This document shows positions 23,447 to 31,843 of a stretch of 43,550 nt of DNA, one piece after another. The stretch is from Microbacteriaceae bacterium UBA1487. GTDB taxonomy: Bacteria; Actinomycetota; Actinomycetes; Actinomycetales; Microbacteriaceae. Below the pieces are notes generated by a model, which saw only the letters and a list, made by a program, of their open reading frames with translations, ran no database searches and was not told the DNA's origin. The translations under genes were made by a program, and so were the position numbers. Numbering within the stretch: position 1 is the stretch's first letter; every line of letters begins with the position of its first letter. The stretch spans positions 1 through 43,550 of the forward strand of contig DCRR01000011.1 in assembly GCA_002325245.1 (NCBI GenBank), in the 5' to 3' direction.

Positions 23447-24115
23447 ATGAACGTCGAGCCTTCTGCTGTTCTCCCCGACTCCGTCTACGGAGAGCTGCGC
23501 GAGCGCATCCTGAGCGGCGTCGAGCGCCCCGGCTCCTCGATCACCGAGTCCGCCGTCGCGCTGCGCCACGGCGTCGCCCGGCCCACCGCCAAGCTCGCCA
23601 TCGAGCGGCTCGTCACCGAGGGTCTCCTGCGCCGAGAGGCGCATCGCGCGGCGCGCGTGCCGACGCTCGAACGGGCCGACATCGAGGACCTGTTCGACAC
23701 GCGCGCCGTGGTCGAGGCCGCCGCCGTCGAAGCGCTGGCGCACGGCGGATCCGTGCCGCCGGAGGTCGTCGCCGCGCACCGCATCCTGCTGGCGCGCGCC
23801 GAGCACGGCGAGCCCTTCGCCGAAGCCGACATCGCCTTCCACCGCGCGATCGGCAGCGGGCAGCCGAGCCCGCGACTCGCCCACCTGCACGCGCTGCTCA
23901 TGGGCGAGATCGAGCTCTGCATCGCCCAGGTGCAGAGCGCGGGCCTGCTCACCGCGGGCGAGATCGCCACCCAGCACCAGGGAATTCTCGACGCGATCCT
24001 CGCCGGCGATGCCGACGCGGCCGCCGAGCTCACCCGCTCCCACATCCACGGATCGCGCGATCGGCTGGTCGCGCACCACGCCGCTCAGCCCCGTGAGCCA
24101 GAAAGGCACCTCTGA
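23447..24115 (+). CDS. lldR: GntR/FadR-family regulator, probable L-lactate regulator
   Basis: Protein of 222 aa. The winged helix-turn-helix at residues 10-75 reads YGELRERILSGVERPGSSITESAVALRHGVARPTAKLAIERLVTEGLLRRE. An FCD ligand domain follows, with metal-site residues in EADIAFHRAIGS near residue 124, ATQHQGILDAI near 175 and SHIHGS near 198. The context argues for a lactate sensor: its stop overlaps the lactate dehydrogenase start (TGATG), and the operator type in front fits LldR. The ATG at 23447 with AAAGGGGG upstream is preferred over an in-frame ATG/TTG-type start at 23402, which lies inside the operator. Confidence 0.82.
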   Translation: MNVEPSAVLPDSVYGELRERILSGVERPGSSITESAVALRHGVARPTAKLAIERLVTEGLLRREAHRAARVPTLERADIEDLFDTRAVVEAAAVEALAHGGSVPPEVVAAHRILLARAEHGEPFAEADIAFHRAIGSGQPSPRLAHLHALLMGEIELCIAQVQSAGLLTAGEIATQHQGILDAILAGDADAAAELTRSHIHGSRDRLVAHHAAQPREPERHL

Positions 24116-25347
24116 TGGTGAAACGCCAGTTCCCGAACCCGGTCGAGCTCTTCGAGCTGATGAAGTTCAAGAAGCCCGACTTCAACGGCAAGCGCCGTCG
24201 ACTGCAGTCGGCGCTCACCATCCACGACCTGCGCACGATCGCGAAGCGCCGCACGCCCACCGCGGCCTTCGACTACACCGACGGCTCCGCCGAGGGCGAG
24301 CTGTCGCTGGCGCGCGCTCGCCAGGCCTTCGACGACATCGAGTTCCACCCCTCGATCCTGCGTGACGTCTCGAACGTCGACACCTCGACGACCATCTTCG
24401 GCGGCCCCTCCGCGATGCCGTTCGGCATCGCCCCGACCGGCTTCACCCGGCTCATGCAGACCGAGGGCGAGATCGCCGGAGCCGGAGCCGCGGGCGCCGC
24501 GGGCATCCCGTTCACGCTCTCGACACTCGGCACCACCTCGATCGAGGACGTGAAGGCCGCGAACCCGAACGGGCGCAACTGGTTCCAGCTCTACGTGATG
24601 CGCCAGCGCGAGATCTCCTACGGCCTCGTCGAGCGCGCCGCCGCCGCGGGCTTCGACACGCTGATGTTCACCGTCGACACCCCCGTCGCCGGCGCGCGCC
24701 TGCGTGACAAGCGCAACGGCTTCTCCATCCCGCCGCAGCTCTCGCTCGGCACCATCGCCAACGCGATCCCCCGCCCCTGGTGGTGGTGGGACTTCATCAC
24801 CACTCCGAAGCTCGAGTTCGCCTCGCTCTCCTCCACCGGTGGAACCGTCGGCGAGCTGCTCGACTCGGCGATGGACCCGTCGATCAACTTCGACGACCTG
24901 AAGACCATCCGCGAGATGTGGCCTGGCAAGCTCGTCATCAAGGGCGTGCAAAACGTCGAGGACTCCACGAGGCTCGCCGACCTGGGCGTCGACGGCATCA
25001 TCCTGTCGAACCACGGCGGGCGCCAGCTCGACCGTGCCCCGATCCCGTTCCACCTGCTTCCCGAGGTGGTGCGCGAGGTGGGCAAGGACACCGAGATCGC
25101 TGTCGACACCGGCATCATGGACGGCGCCCACATCGTGGCCTCGATCGCCATGGGCGCGAAGTTCACGCTCATCGGGCGCGCCTACCTCTACGGCCTGATG
25201 GCCGGGGGCCGCGCGGGCGTCGACCGCACCATTCAGATCCTCTCCGACCAGGTCGTGCGCACCATGAAGCTGCTCGAGGTCCAAAGCCTCGACGAGCTCA
25301 CTCCGAAGCACGTCACCCAGCTGCAGCGCCTCATCCCGCGCTCATAA
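24115..25347 (+). CDS. lldD: FMN-dependent L-lactate dehydrogenase (alpha-hydroxy-acid dehydrogenase)
   Basis: Protein of 410 aa from the FMN-dependent alpha-hydroxy-acid dehydrogenase family. Visible active-site features are FDYTDGSAEGE near residue 52, the block PFGIAPTGFTRLMQTEGEIAGAGAA, the catalytic His and Arg in SNHGGRQLDRAP near 302, and DTGIMDGAHIVASIAMGAKFTLIGRAYLYGLMAGG near the C-terminus. It oxidises L-lactate to pyruvate and passes electrons to the respiratory chain; the hydrophobic loop IPRPWWWWDFIT near 220 fits membrane contact. AGAAAGG precedes the ATG. It is the natural sink for lactate made by the rhamnulose aldolase/dehydrogenase upstream. Confidence 0.9.
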   Translation: MVKRQFPNPVELFELMKFKKPDFNGKRRRLQSALTIHDLRTIAKRRTPTAAFDYTDGSAEGELSLARARQAFDDIEFHPSILRDVSNVDTSTTIFGGPSAMPFGIAPTGFTRLMQTEGEIAGAGAAGAAGIPFTLSTLGTTSIEDVKAANPNGRNWFQLYVMRQREISYGLVERAAAAGFDTLMFTVDTPVAGARLRDKRNGFSIPPQLSLGTIANAIPRPWWWWDFITTPKLEFASLSSTGGTVGELLDSAMDPSINFDDLKTIREMWPGKLVIKGVQNVEDSTRLADLGVDGIILSNHGGRQLDRAPIPFHLLPEVVREVGKDTEIAVDTGIMDGAHIVASIAMGAKFTLIGRAYLYGLMAGGRAGVDRTIQILSDQVVRTMKLLEVQSLDELTPKHVTQLQRLIPRS

Positions 25348-25352
25348 AACGT

Positions 25353-25388
25353 CCCCGCGGCGGCCGTGTGGTGGCAGCCGCCGCGGGG
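25353..25388. terminator. Strong hairpin after lldD
   Basis: A perfect 12-base stem CCCCGCGGCGGC / GCCGCCGCGGGG with a 12-base loop lies between the convergent stops of lldD (25347) and the LTD protein (25411). It probably ends transcription in both directions. Confidence 0.8.
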
Positions 25389-25410
25389 CACTTCGTCGTG
25401 CTCACGCCGG

Positions 25411-28400
25411 TCAGGCGACGCGGCGGCGGCGCGCCGCGAGCAGCACGACCCCCGCCAGCACCATCGCCAGCGCGAGCCATTCGGCTCCGTGGCTCTCGCC
25501 TCCCGTCGAGGCGAGCGCGGTCGGCGCCGCCTGCACCTCGAGCTGGTACCAGCCGATGACGGCGCCGCTCGCATCGAGGATGACGATGCGGTGCGCGCCC
25601 GCGTCGAGCCCGGTCGGCAAAGTCAGGGTGATCGTGCCCGAAGGGCTCACCGTGTGGCGTCCGAGGTAGGTCGGGGTCGAGAAGATCCACGCGTCCACTT
25701 CGTCGCCGACATGCGAGAGGCCGACGAACATGGTGAGACTCTCACCCGCGGTTCCGGTCGCGGGGCCGCTCACGGCGCCCGCATTGCCCGGACCGAGGTC
25801 GCTCTCGAGCGGAGCCTCAGGTTCGCCCTCCGATTCGCCGCCTCCCGGTTCGCCGCCTCCCGGTTCGCCGCTGGAGACCGTGCACGAGATCGTGCCCGCC
25901 CGCACGGCATGCCCATCGGTGCCGTTGTCATCAGCCCAGTAGACCGGCTTCAGCCCGTCGACGCAGAGCGACTGCGGGCTGATTGCGAAGCCCTCGTTCG
26001 CGACATTCGGCGCCTCCGCCGGACGCGCGTAGGCCGTCGTCAGAGTGAAGCGCCCCGCATCGGATCCGTCCGCGGCGATCGTGAACAGACGGCTCTCGCC
26101 GTCGCACAGCTCATCGCAGACGACCCACAGCGCACCGAGCTCCGGGTCGAAGGCCAGCTCCATCGCGCCCGGGAATCCGCTGTCGAAGCGTGCGACGCGC
26201 TCAAAGCCGCCGCCCGTCGTCAACGCGTAGCCGTAGACGCCGCCGTCCTGCTCGACGGCCACGAAGAAGAGCCCCGAGCCGTGCGCAGGATAGTCGCTCG
26301 GGTCGTAGAGCTCGCCCGTCGCCTCGTCGACCAACCCGTTCTCGGTCAGGTAGCTGTCGGGGATCCAGGCGATGCCCTCGAGGCCCGCGTTGGCACCGAG
26401 AGTCGGGATGTCCGACGCCAGATCGGTCGCCAGGTTCCACTCGTCGAGCGCGACGAGCTCAGCGGCCGAGCCACTGACATCGAAGCGCAGGATGGAGGGG
26501 CGGCTCGTTCCACTGGCGTCGTTGTTGCGCTCGCTGGCGACGTACACGCCGCTGGCGCTCGAGCCGCCGAGAATCGTGACTCCCTCGGCGTCCACCTGAC
26601 CGGTGCCGCCGGGGTAGCGCAGCACCTTGCCGTTCGACCAGCCGTCGCTCGACACCGGCACCCAGGCGCGGCCGCTCCAGGTCAGCTTGAACAGTCGGCC
26701 CGAGCCGTTGTTCACGGCCCACAGCGTGCCGGGCGCCTCGAACACCAGGCCGCTCATGTCGGCACCGAAGGCGCCGACCTCGTCAACCGTTGTCACGGAG
26801 GCGCCGCCCGGCCAGACGCTCACCGGCACCTCACCGGGGCAGAGGTTCGCCGCCCCCGGCGTCGCGACGCTCGTGGCGCCGATCTCGCCGGTGATGTCGG
26901 GGCATCGACCGTAGGTCACGGCGGCGTGCGAGGTCCACACGTAGGCATCGACGAGCGTCTCTGTCGCGTCGAAGAGGCGCACCGCGTCGGAGCCGCCCAG
27001 GCCGTAGCTGAACCCGGTCGCGCCCGTCTCGTCGCGTTCGATCAGGAGGCGCTCGCCCGCGTCGATCGTCTCGTCGCCGAACACGTAGACGTCGTCGTCG
27101 CCGTCATCCTTCAGCGACCACCCGCTGAGGTTCACGGCGCCACTGCCCGCGTTCGCCAGCTCGACCCAGTCCGCGCCGCCCGCCGCGTCGCTCGATTCGA
27201 TCTCGTTGATGACGATCGCGGGCGCGCAGTTGTTCGCGGCACCCTTCGTCGGCACGGTGGTCGTGGCGAACTCGCCCGTGCCATCGGGGCAGCGTCCGTA
27301 GGTGGTCGCCGCGTGCGAGGTCCAGCTGTAGCTGTCGACGACGGTGAGGCCGTCCGGCGCATAGAGGATCGCCGAGTCGCTGCTGCCGATGCCGTGCGGG
27401 AACTCGGTCTCGGTGTCGCCGTGCACGACGAAGAACTCGCCCGGCTCCAGTGTGAAGCCGTCCGCGAAGACGTAGAAGTCGTGACCGGGGTCGTTGTCCT
27501 GGAACCGGTAGCCGGAGAGGTCGGCCGTCTCGGCGCCCGCGTTGTAGAACTCGACCCAGTCGAGACCGCCGCCAGCGTCGCTCGACTCGACCTCGTTGAC
27601 GACCACGGCGGGGGCGTCGACGTCAGCGCAGTCGTTCGCGGCGCCCTTCGTCGCCGACGCGGTCTCGACGAATGCGCCGGAGCCGTCGGTGCAGCGTCCG
27701 TAGCTGGTGGCCGCGTGCGCGCTCCAGGAGTGCTCGTCGATGACGGTCGCGCCGTCGGTGTCGAACAGGGTCACCGTGTCGGACCCGCCCAGCCCCCAGT
27801 CGAACTGCGCCTTCTCCAGCACGAGGAAGCCGCCGGCGGCCACCACCGTGTCGGCAGGGATCTCGTAGTTCGCGTGCGCGGCGTCCCCGTCGCGCAGCTG
27901 AAGACCGGCCGCATCGACCGCGACGTCCGCCGTGTTGTACAGCTCGATCCAGTCGTCCGGGTCGCCGCCGCTCGAGACGATCTCGTTGAGCACGAAGGCC
28001 TCGGCCGCGGTCGGCTCCTCGACGGGGGTCTCGCTCGCGCAGTCGTTCACCGCCCCCCGGGTCGACGAGGCGGTGACCGCGAAGTCCCCCTCGCCGTCGG
28101 CGCAGCGCCCGTAGGTCGTGGCCGCGTGGTCGTCAGGGAAGGTGTGGGTGTCGATGACCGTCGCGCCATCGGCGGCGTAGAGGGTGATCGTCTCGGCCTT
28201 GCCGAGCCCGAAGCTGAAGTGCACATCCTTGTCGAGCACGAGGTAGCCCCCGGCCGGGATCGGGTCGATCGCGCCGAGCTGCTCCGCCGGGTTGCCGCCG
28301 TCCTCGACCCACCACCCCGACACGTCGACGGGGGCGTCGCTGCGGTTCTTCAACTCGATCCAGTCCCCCGGGGTTCCCCCGTCGGTTTCGAGCTCGTTGA

Positions 28401-28512
28401 TCACCACCGACGGCAGCTCGGCCGCCGCAGCGGGCGCGGCGACGACGAGAGCGCTCGCACCGAGCAGCGCGACGAGGGAAGCAGACAGGCGACGACGCCA
28501 GGAGGTACGCAC
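25411..28512 (-). CDS. Wall-anchored protein with four lamin tail domains and a propeller-like region
   Basis: Exported protein of 1033 aa. The signal peptide spans about residues 1-31 (basic start, hydrophobic core, APAAAA cleavage). Four lamin tail domain repeats follow at about 33-158, 172-295, 302-429 and 432-558. Each starts VxNExxSxxGxxDWxEL-like and ends HAAxxYGRCxDGxGxFxxTxxxTxGAxNxC, so each has two Cys in the same places, probably a disulfide. Residues about 565-900 look like a beta-propeller or esterase-like phytase region (GLEGIAWIPDSYL, GAMELAFDPELGALWVVCDEL). An acidic Gly/Glu/Pro linker leads to a beta domain, then LASTG at 1000-1004, a TM segment and an RRRR tail, i.e. a sortase E type anchor. 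It has a GTG start with GGAAAGG upstream. The molecular function is unknown. Confidence 0.85.
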   Translation of the reverse strand: MRTSWRRRLSASLVALLGASALVVAAPAAAAELPSVVINELETDGGTPGDWIELKNRSDAPVDVSGWWVEDGGNPAEQLGAIDPIPAGGYLVLDKDVHFSFGLGKAETITLYAADGATVIDTHTFPDDHAATTYGRCADGEGDFAVTASSTRGAVNDCASETPVEEPTAAEAFVLNEIVSSGGDPDDWIELYNTADVAVDAAGLQLRDGDAAHANYEIPADTVVAAGGFLVLEKAQFDWGLGGSDTVTLFDTDGATVIDEHSWSAHAATSYGRCTDGSGAFVETASATKGAANDCADVDAPAVVVNEVESSDAGGGLDWVEFYNAGAETADLSGYRFQDNDPGHDFYVFADGFTLEPGEFFVVHGDTETEFPHGIGSSDSAILYAPDGLTVVDSYSWTSHAATTYGRCPDGTGEFATTTVPTKGAANNCAPAIVINEIESSDAAGGADWVELANAGSGAVNLSGWSLKDDGDDDVYVFGDETIDAGERLLIERDETGATGFSYGLGGSDAVRLFDATETLVDAYVWTSHAAVTYGRCPDITGEIGATSVATPGAANLCPGEVPVSVWPGGASVTTVDEVGAFGADMSGLVFEAPGTLWAVNNGSGRLFKLTWSGRAWVPVSSDGWSNGKVLRYPGGTGQVDAEGVTILGGSSASGVYVASERNNDASGTSRPSILRFDVSGSAAELVALDEWNLATDLASDIPTLGANAGLEGIAWIPDSYLTENGLVDEATGELYDPSDYPAHGSGLFFVAVEQDGGVYGYALTTGGGFERVARFDSGFPGAMELAFDPELGALWVVCDELCDGESRLFTIAADGSDAGRFTLTTAYARPAEAPNVANEGFAISPQSLCVDGLKPVYWADDNGTDGHAVRAGTISCTVSSGEPGGGEPGGGESEGEPEAPLESDLGPGNAGAVSGPATGTAGESLTMFVGLSHVGDEVDAWIFSTPTYLGRHTVSPSGTITLTLPTGLDAGAHRIVILDASGAVIGWYQLEVQAAPTALASTGGESHGAEWLALAMVLAGVVLLAARRRRVA

Positions 28513-28592
28513 GGGATGCCTTTCCGGCTCGCCGAGTGAGGGATTCTCCGAGCCGAGCGGCAGTGTGTCCCCCTGAAGGGAACGAACGGTGA

Positions 28593-28614
28593 ACGAGAGG
28601 AGACGAACTCTCGT
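28593..28614 (-). terminator. Possible hairpin after ktrA
   Basis: ACGAGAG / CTCTCGT pair over 7 bases around an 8-base loop just downstream of the ktrA stop on the minus strand, before the LTD gene. Confidence 0.4.
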
Positions 28615-28619
28615 CGCGG

Positions 28620-29303
28620 TCAGCGCAACTGGCTGAACGCCTCCGCCCTGCGGGTCGCCCCCGCCACGATGATCAGGTCATCGAGACGAAGCACCGTGTC
28701 AGCGGTCGTGTACTCCCACGGCAGATCCGCGGGCTTCACCGCGGTGACGGTCACCCCCCACTTCGATCGGATCTCGAGGTCGCGCAACGGCACACCGACG
28801 AACCTTTCGGGCGGCGTCGTCGTGACGAGCGCGAATCCGTCACCGATCTCGAGGAAGTCCCGCATGGAGCCGCGCACCAGATGAGCGACGCGTCGCCCCA
28901 TGTCCTTCTCCGGGTAGATCACGTGCGGGACGCCGAGCTGCTCGAGGATCATGCCGTGCTGCTCACTGACCGCCTTCGCCCAGAGGTTCGAGATCCCGAA
29001 TCGGAGCAGCAGCGAGGTCGTGAGGATGCTCGCCTGGATGTCGCTGCCGATCGCCACGACGACGCGGTCGAACTCGGGGACGGCGAGTTGCCGCAGCACG
29101 TCCTCCTTGGTCGAGTCGGCCTGCACGACGTGCGTGAGCTTGCCGTTGAGCGACTGAACGATCTCTTCGCTCTCGTCGACGCCGAGCACCTCGGCGCCAC
29201 TGGCCATGAGCTCGAGCGCGAGCGCGCTCCCGAAGCGTCCCAAGCCGATGACGGCGACGGATTGCACTGTGCGCTCGCGCAGGAGCGACGCTGATTTAGC
29301 CAA
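28620..29303 (-). CDS. ktrA: Potassium uptake regulatory subunit KtrA/TrkA-type
   Basis: Cytoplasmic gating subunit of 227 aa. The N-terminal RCK/TrkA-N Rossmann domain has VAVIGLGRFGSALALELMASGAEVLGVDESEE (GxGxxG and the acidic residue that binds NAD or ATP ribose). A TrkA-C domain covers about residues 140-227 (GVPLRDLEIRSKWGVTVTAVK, VLRLDDLIIVAGA). It binds nucleotides and controls the KtrB channel. The TTG start at 29301-29303 has AAGG 9 bases upstream and overlaps the end of ktrB by 8 bases, so the pair is co-translated. Confidence 0.92.
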   Translation of the reverse strand: MAKSASLLRERTVQSVAVIGLGRFGSALALELMASGAEVLGVDESEEIVQSLNGKLTHVVQADSTKEDVLRQLAVPEFDRVVVAIGSDIQASILTTSLLLRFGISNLWAKAVSEQHGMILEQLGVPHVIYPEKDMGRRVAHLVRGSMRDFLEIGDGFALVTTTPPERFVGVPLRDLEIRSKWGVTVTAVKPADLPWEYTTADTVLRLDDLIIVAGATRRAEAFSQLR

Positions 29304-30684
29304 TGATCGGCCTTTCCTTGGGCAGTTGATACAGCACCTGGCGCTCGCGCAGCGCCAGCGCTGTGGCGAACGTGATCGGGCCGAGCCGGCCGACGAACAT
29401 CAGCACGACGAGCACGAGCTGGGCGGCGGGCGGAAGGTCCGCGGTGATGCCGGTGGAGAGGCCGACGGTCGAGAAGGCCGAGATCGTCTCGAAGAGCACG
29501 GGGCCGAGCCCGTGGGTCGTCATGAGCATGATCGCGCCGGTCGCCGCGATGATCACCCCGAGCGAGACCGCCACGACGGCGATCGCCTGCCGGTGCACCG
29601 CCCGCGAGAGCCGCTTGCCGAACACGTTGACGACGCCGTCTCCGCGCACTTCCGCGATCACGATGAACAGCAGCACCGCGAACGTGGTGACCTTGATCCC
29701 GCCCGCGGTACCCGCGGGGCCTCCCCCGATCAGCATCAGCACGTCCATGCCCAGCCAGGTGGTCTCGTGAAGCTGCCCGATGTCGACGCTGTTGAAGCCG
29801 GCGGTGCGCGTCTGCACCGACTGGAAGAAGCCAGCGAGGATGCGCTCCGGCCAGTCCAGCTTCCCCAGCGTGGCCGGGTTGCTCCACTCGACCACCGTGA
29901 TGAACACCGTGCCGAGCACGAGCAGCAAGGGGGTGGCCGCGACCACGATGCGGGTGTTCATGCTCCAGGCGCGCGGTCGATGAAGGTGGCGGCGCAGCTG
30001 CACGAGCACAGGGAATCCGAGCCCCCCGAGGATGACCGCGGTCGAGATGGTGAGAGAGATGATCGGGTCGCCCGCGAATCCGATCATGTTGTCGCTGAAC
30101 AGCGAGAAGCCCGCATTGTTGAACGAGGACACGCCATGGAACAGGCCCAGCCATGCCGCCTCGTGCCAGAGGTAGCCGTAGCCGGTCGCGAAGCGAAGTG
30201 CGAGGACCGCCGCCGTGATGCCCTCGATGAGCAGCGAGATCGCGACGACGCCTTTGACGAGCCGGCCGACGTCATCAAGGCCGACGCTGCGCGCCTCGGT
30301 TGCCGCGGTGATGCGGGTCGAGAGCGACAGCCGCCGCACGACGATCAGTCCGACCACTGACGCGAAGGTCATGACCCCGAGGCCGCCGAGCTGGATGAGG
30401 GCGAGAATCACGATCTGCCCGCCGAGCGTCCAGTACCTCGAGGTGTCCACGACGACGTGCCCGGTGACCGAGATCGCGGAGACGGCCGTGAAGATCGCCT
30501 CGATGGGCGTCGCGCCGCCCGGGCCGGCCTTGGCGACGGGAAGGGTCAGAAAAACCGACCCGACCGCCGCGGCGAGCGCGAAGCCGGCGAGGATCGCCTG
30601 GGCCGGCCGGAAGCGCGTGGCGCGAAGGCGGAGTCGTTCGAACAGACGTGACCCAGAGGTCACTTCGCGCAATGGCACCGGCAC
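29296..30684 (-). CDS. ktrB: Potassium uptake channel subunit KtrB/TrkH-type
   Basis: Membrane protein of 462 aa with the four M1-P-M2 repeats of the TrkH/KtrB/HKT superfamily. The four pore loops are visible: TAVSAISVTGH near residue 65, GVSSFNNAGFSLF near 185, QSVQTRTAGFNSV near 290 and ISAFSTVGLSTG near 405. The filter glycines are at the expected places, and a GGGPAGTAGGIKVTTFA gate loop follows the third. It imports K+, probably Na+- or proton-driven, with KtrA. The GTG at 30682-30684 is the first of two close GTG codons and the exact start is uncertain. HmuT ends 44 bases downstream... on the upstream side of this gene, in the same direction, so read-through from htaA-hmuT is possible. 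Confidence 0.9.
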   Translation of the reverse strand: MPVPLREVTSGSRLFERLRLRATRFRPAQAILAGFALAAAVGSVFLTLPVAKAGPGGATPIEAIFTAVSAISVTGHVVVDTSRYWTLGGQIVILALIQLGGLGVMTFASVVGLIVVRRLSLSTRITAATEARSVGLDDVGRLVKGVVAISLLIEGITAAVLALRFATGYGYLWHEAAWLGLFHGVSSFNNAGFSLFSDNMIGFAGDPIISLTISTAVILGGLGFPVLVQLRRHLHRPRAWSMNTRIVVAATPLLLVLGTVFITVVEWSNPATLGKLDWPERILAGFFQSVQTRTAGFNSVDIGQLHETTWLGMDVLMLIGGGPAGTAGGIKVTTFAVLLFIVIAEVRGDGVVNVFGKRLSRAVHRQAIAVVAVSLGVIIAATGAIMLMTTHGLGPVLFETISAFSTVGLSTGITADLPPAAQLVLVVLMFVGRLGPITFATALALRERQVLYQLPKERPIIG

Positions 30685-30727
30685 ACACTACGCCTGTCCT
30701 GACCGGGGCGGAAGATCCGGAGGCGCG

Positions 30728-31843
30728 CTAGCTCGGGACAGCGTAGACGGCGCGCGCGAGCGCGTCGAGCACCGCGGCCGAGCGCGGCCCGAAGCTCAGC
30801 ACGTCGCCGTCGGCCATGTCGACGAATCGCCGGTTCTGACCCGCGTGGGTGAGGGCGATCGCAGGCTTCGCCGCCAGGAGCGCATCGACGCCCCCGACCG
30901 ACTCGAGCCCGTCGGTCATGACCAGGATCACGTCGGGGTCCGCCGCGATGAGCGCCTCATCTGTCATCGGGCGCTCGCCGCTCCAGCCGAGCTCGGCGGC
31001 CACATCGATGCCGCCGAGTCCCGCGATGAGCTCGTCAGCACCGGAGCCCTCGCCGAACAGGTAGTAGATGCCGGAGCTGCCGCGCAGGTAGAGGAAGATC
31101 ACGCGCGGGCGCAACGCCTCGTCCGCCGGAAGGATCTCGGCGATCTCAGCGACGGTCGCCGCCACCTCGGCCTCGAGCGCGGCGGCGAGCACCTCGCCCG
31201 CCGCGGGCGCGCCGAGCGCCGACCCGACGTCGCGGGCGAGCTGCGCGGCGCCGTCGAACGTCGGCTCGTTGTCGAGGAACACAACCGTCACGCCGACCTG
31301 TCGCAGCTGCTCGAGCACGTCACGCGGGCCGATCGTGCCGTCGGTCAGCACGAGTGTGGGGCGCAGCGCGATCACCGCCTCGGCGTTGATCGTGTGACCG
31401 CTGCTGGTCACCAGCGGAAGGTCGGCGGTGCCCTCGAAGGTGGTCGAGGTGTCGCGCCCCACGAGCCGGTCGCCGAGGCCGAGGCCCCAGACGGTGGCGG
31501 CGATCGAGCCCGCCAGGTCGAGCGCGAGCACGCGCGAGGCATCGGCGACCTCGACCGAGACCTCCCCGTCGCTGTCGTAGGAGGTGACCGTCACGGGAAG
31601 CGACACCGTGGGATCGACCGCGATCGGCTCGATCGCCTCGTTCGGCAGCACGGCGGTCGTCGGGCCCTCGACATCGCTGGGGTCCGGGTAGAGCGTCAGC
31701 TCGGAGAGCGGGCGATCGTCGGTCACGACCGGCGTGCGGGCGATGTCCGATCCGGTCGTCGCGCACCCGGTCAGCAGCAGCGTCGCCGCGAGCATCGTGG
31801 CAAGGGACGCGGCGGCCGGCTGCGAGGTCTGGCGGCGGGTCAT
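30728..31843 (-). CDS. hmuT: Heme-binding ABC transporter lipoprotein HmuT
   Basis: Protein of 371 aa. The signal peptide with lipobox LLLTGC puts the lipid-modified Cys near residue 26. It has a class III periplasmic binding protein fold with two lobes: RVLALDLAGSIAATVWGLGLGDRLVGRDTSTTFEG, then LPLVTSSGHTINAEAVIALRPTLVLTD, typical of heme-binding HmuT. A His in the SGHTINAE stretch and the Tyr pair in GSSGIYYLFGEGSGADEL are candidate heme contacts, since HmuT proteins bind heme through His and Tyr. It is coupled to htaA by an ATGA overlap. Unusually, no permease or ATPase follows; ktrB does. Confidence 0.87.
   Translation of the reverse strand: MTRRQTSQPAAASLATMLAATLLLTGCATTGSDIARTPVVTDDRPLSELTLYPDPSDVEGPTTAVLPNEAIEPIAVDPTVSLPVTVTSYDSDGEVSVEVADASRVLALDLAGSIAATVWGLGLGDRLVGRDTSTTFEGTADLPLVTSSGHTINAEAVIALRPTLVLTDGTIGPRDVLEQLRQVGVTVVFLDNEPTFDGAAQLARDVGSALGAPAAGEVLAAALEAEVAATVAEIAEILPADEALRPRVIFLYLRGSSGIYYLFGEGSGADELIAGLGGIDVAAELGWSGERPMTDEALIAADPDVILVMTDGLESVGGVDALLAAKPAIALTHAGQNRRFVDMADGDVLSFGPRSAAVLDALARAVYAVPS

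Noticed and set aside
25366..28539. A very long open frame on the plus strand opposite the LTD gene
   Set aside because: It is an Arg/Val/Ala-rich shadow created by GC-rich codons; it has no domain pattern, and the opposite strand has a clear signal peptide, repeats and anchor.
2927..30684. The 28-kb stretch between the two heme loci as a mobile island
   Set aside because: No integrase, transposase, tRNA, direct-repeat boundary or base-composition break was seen.
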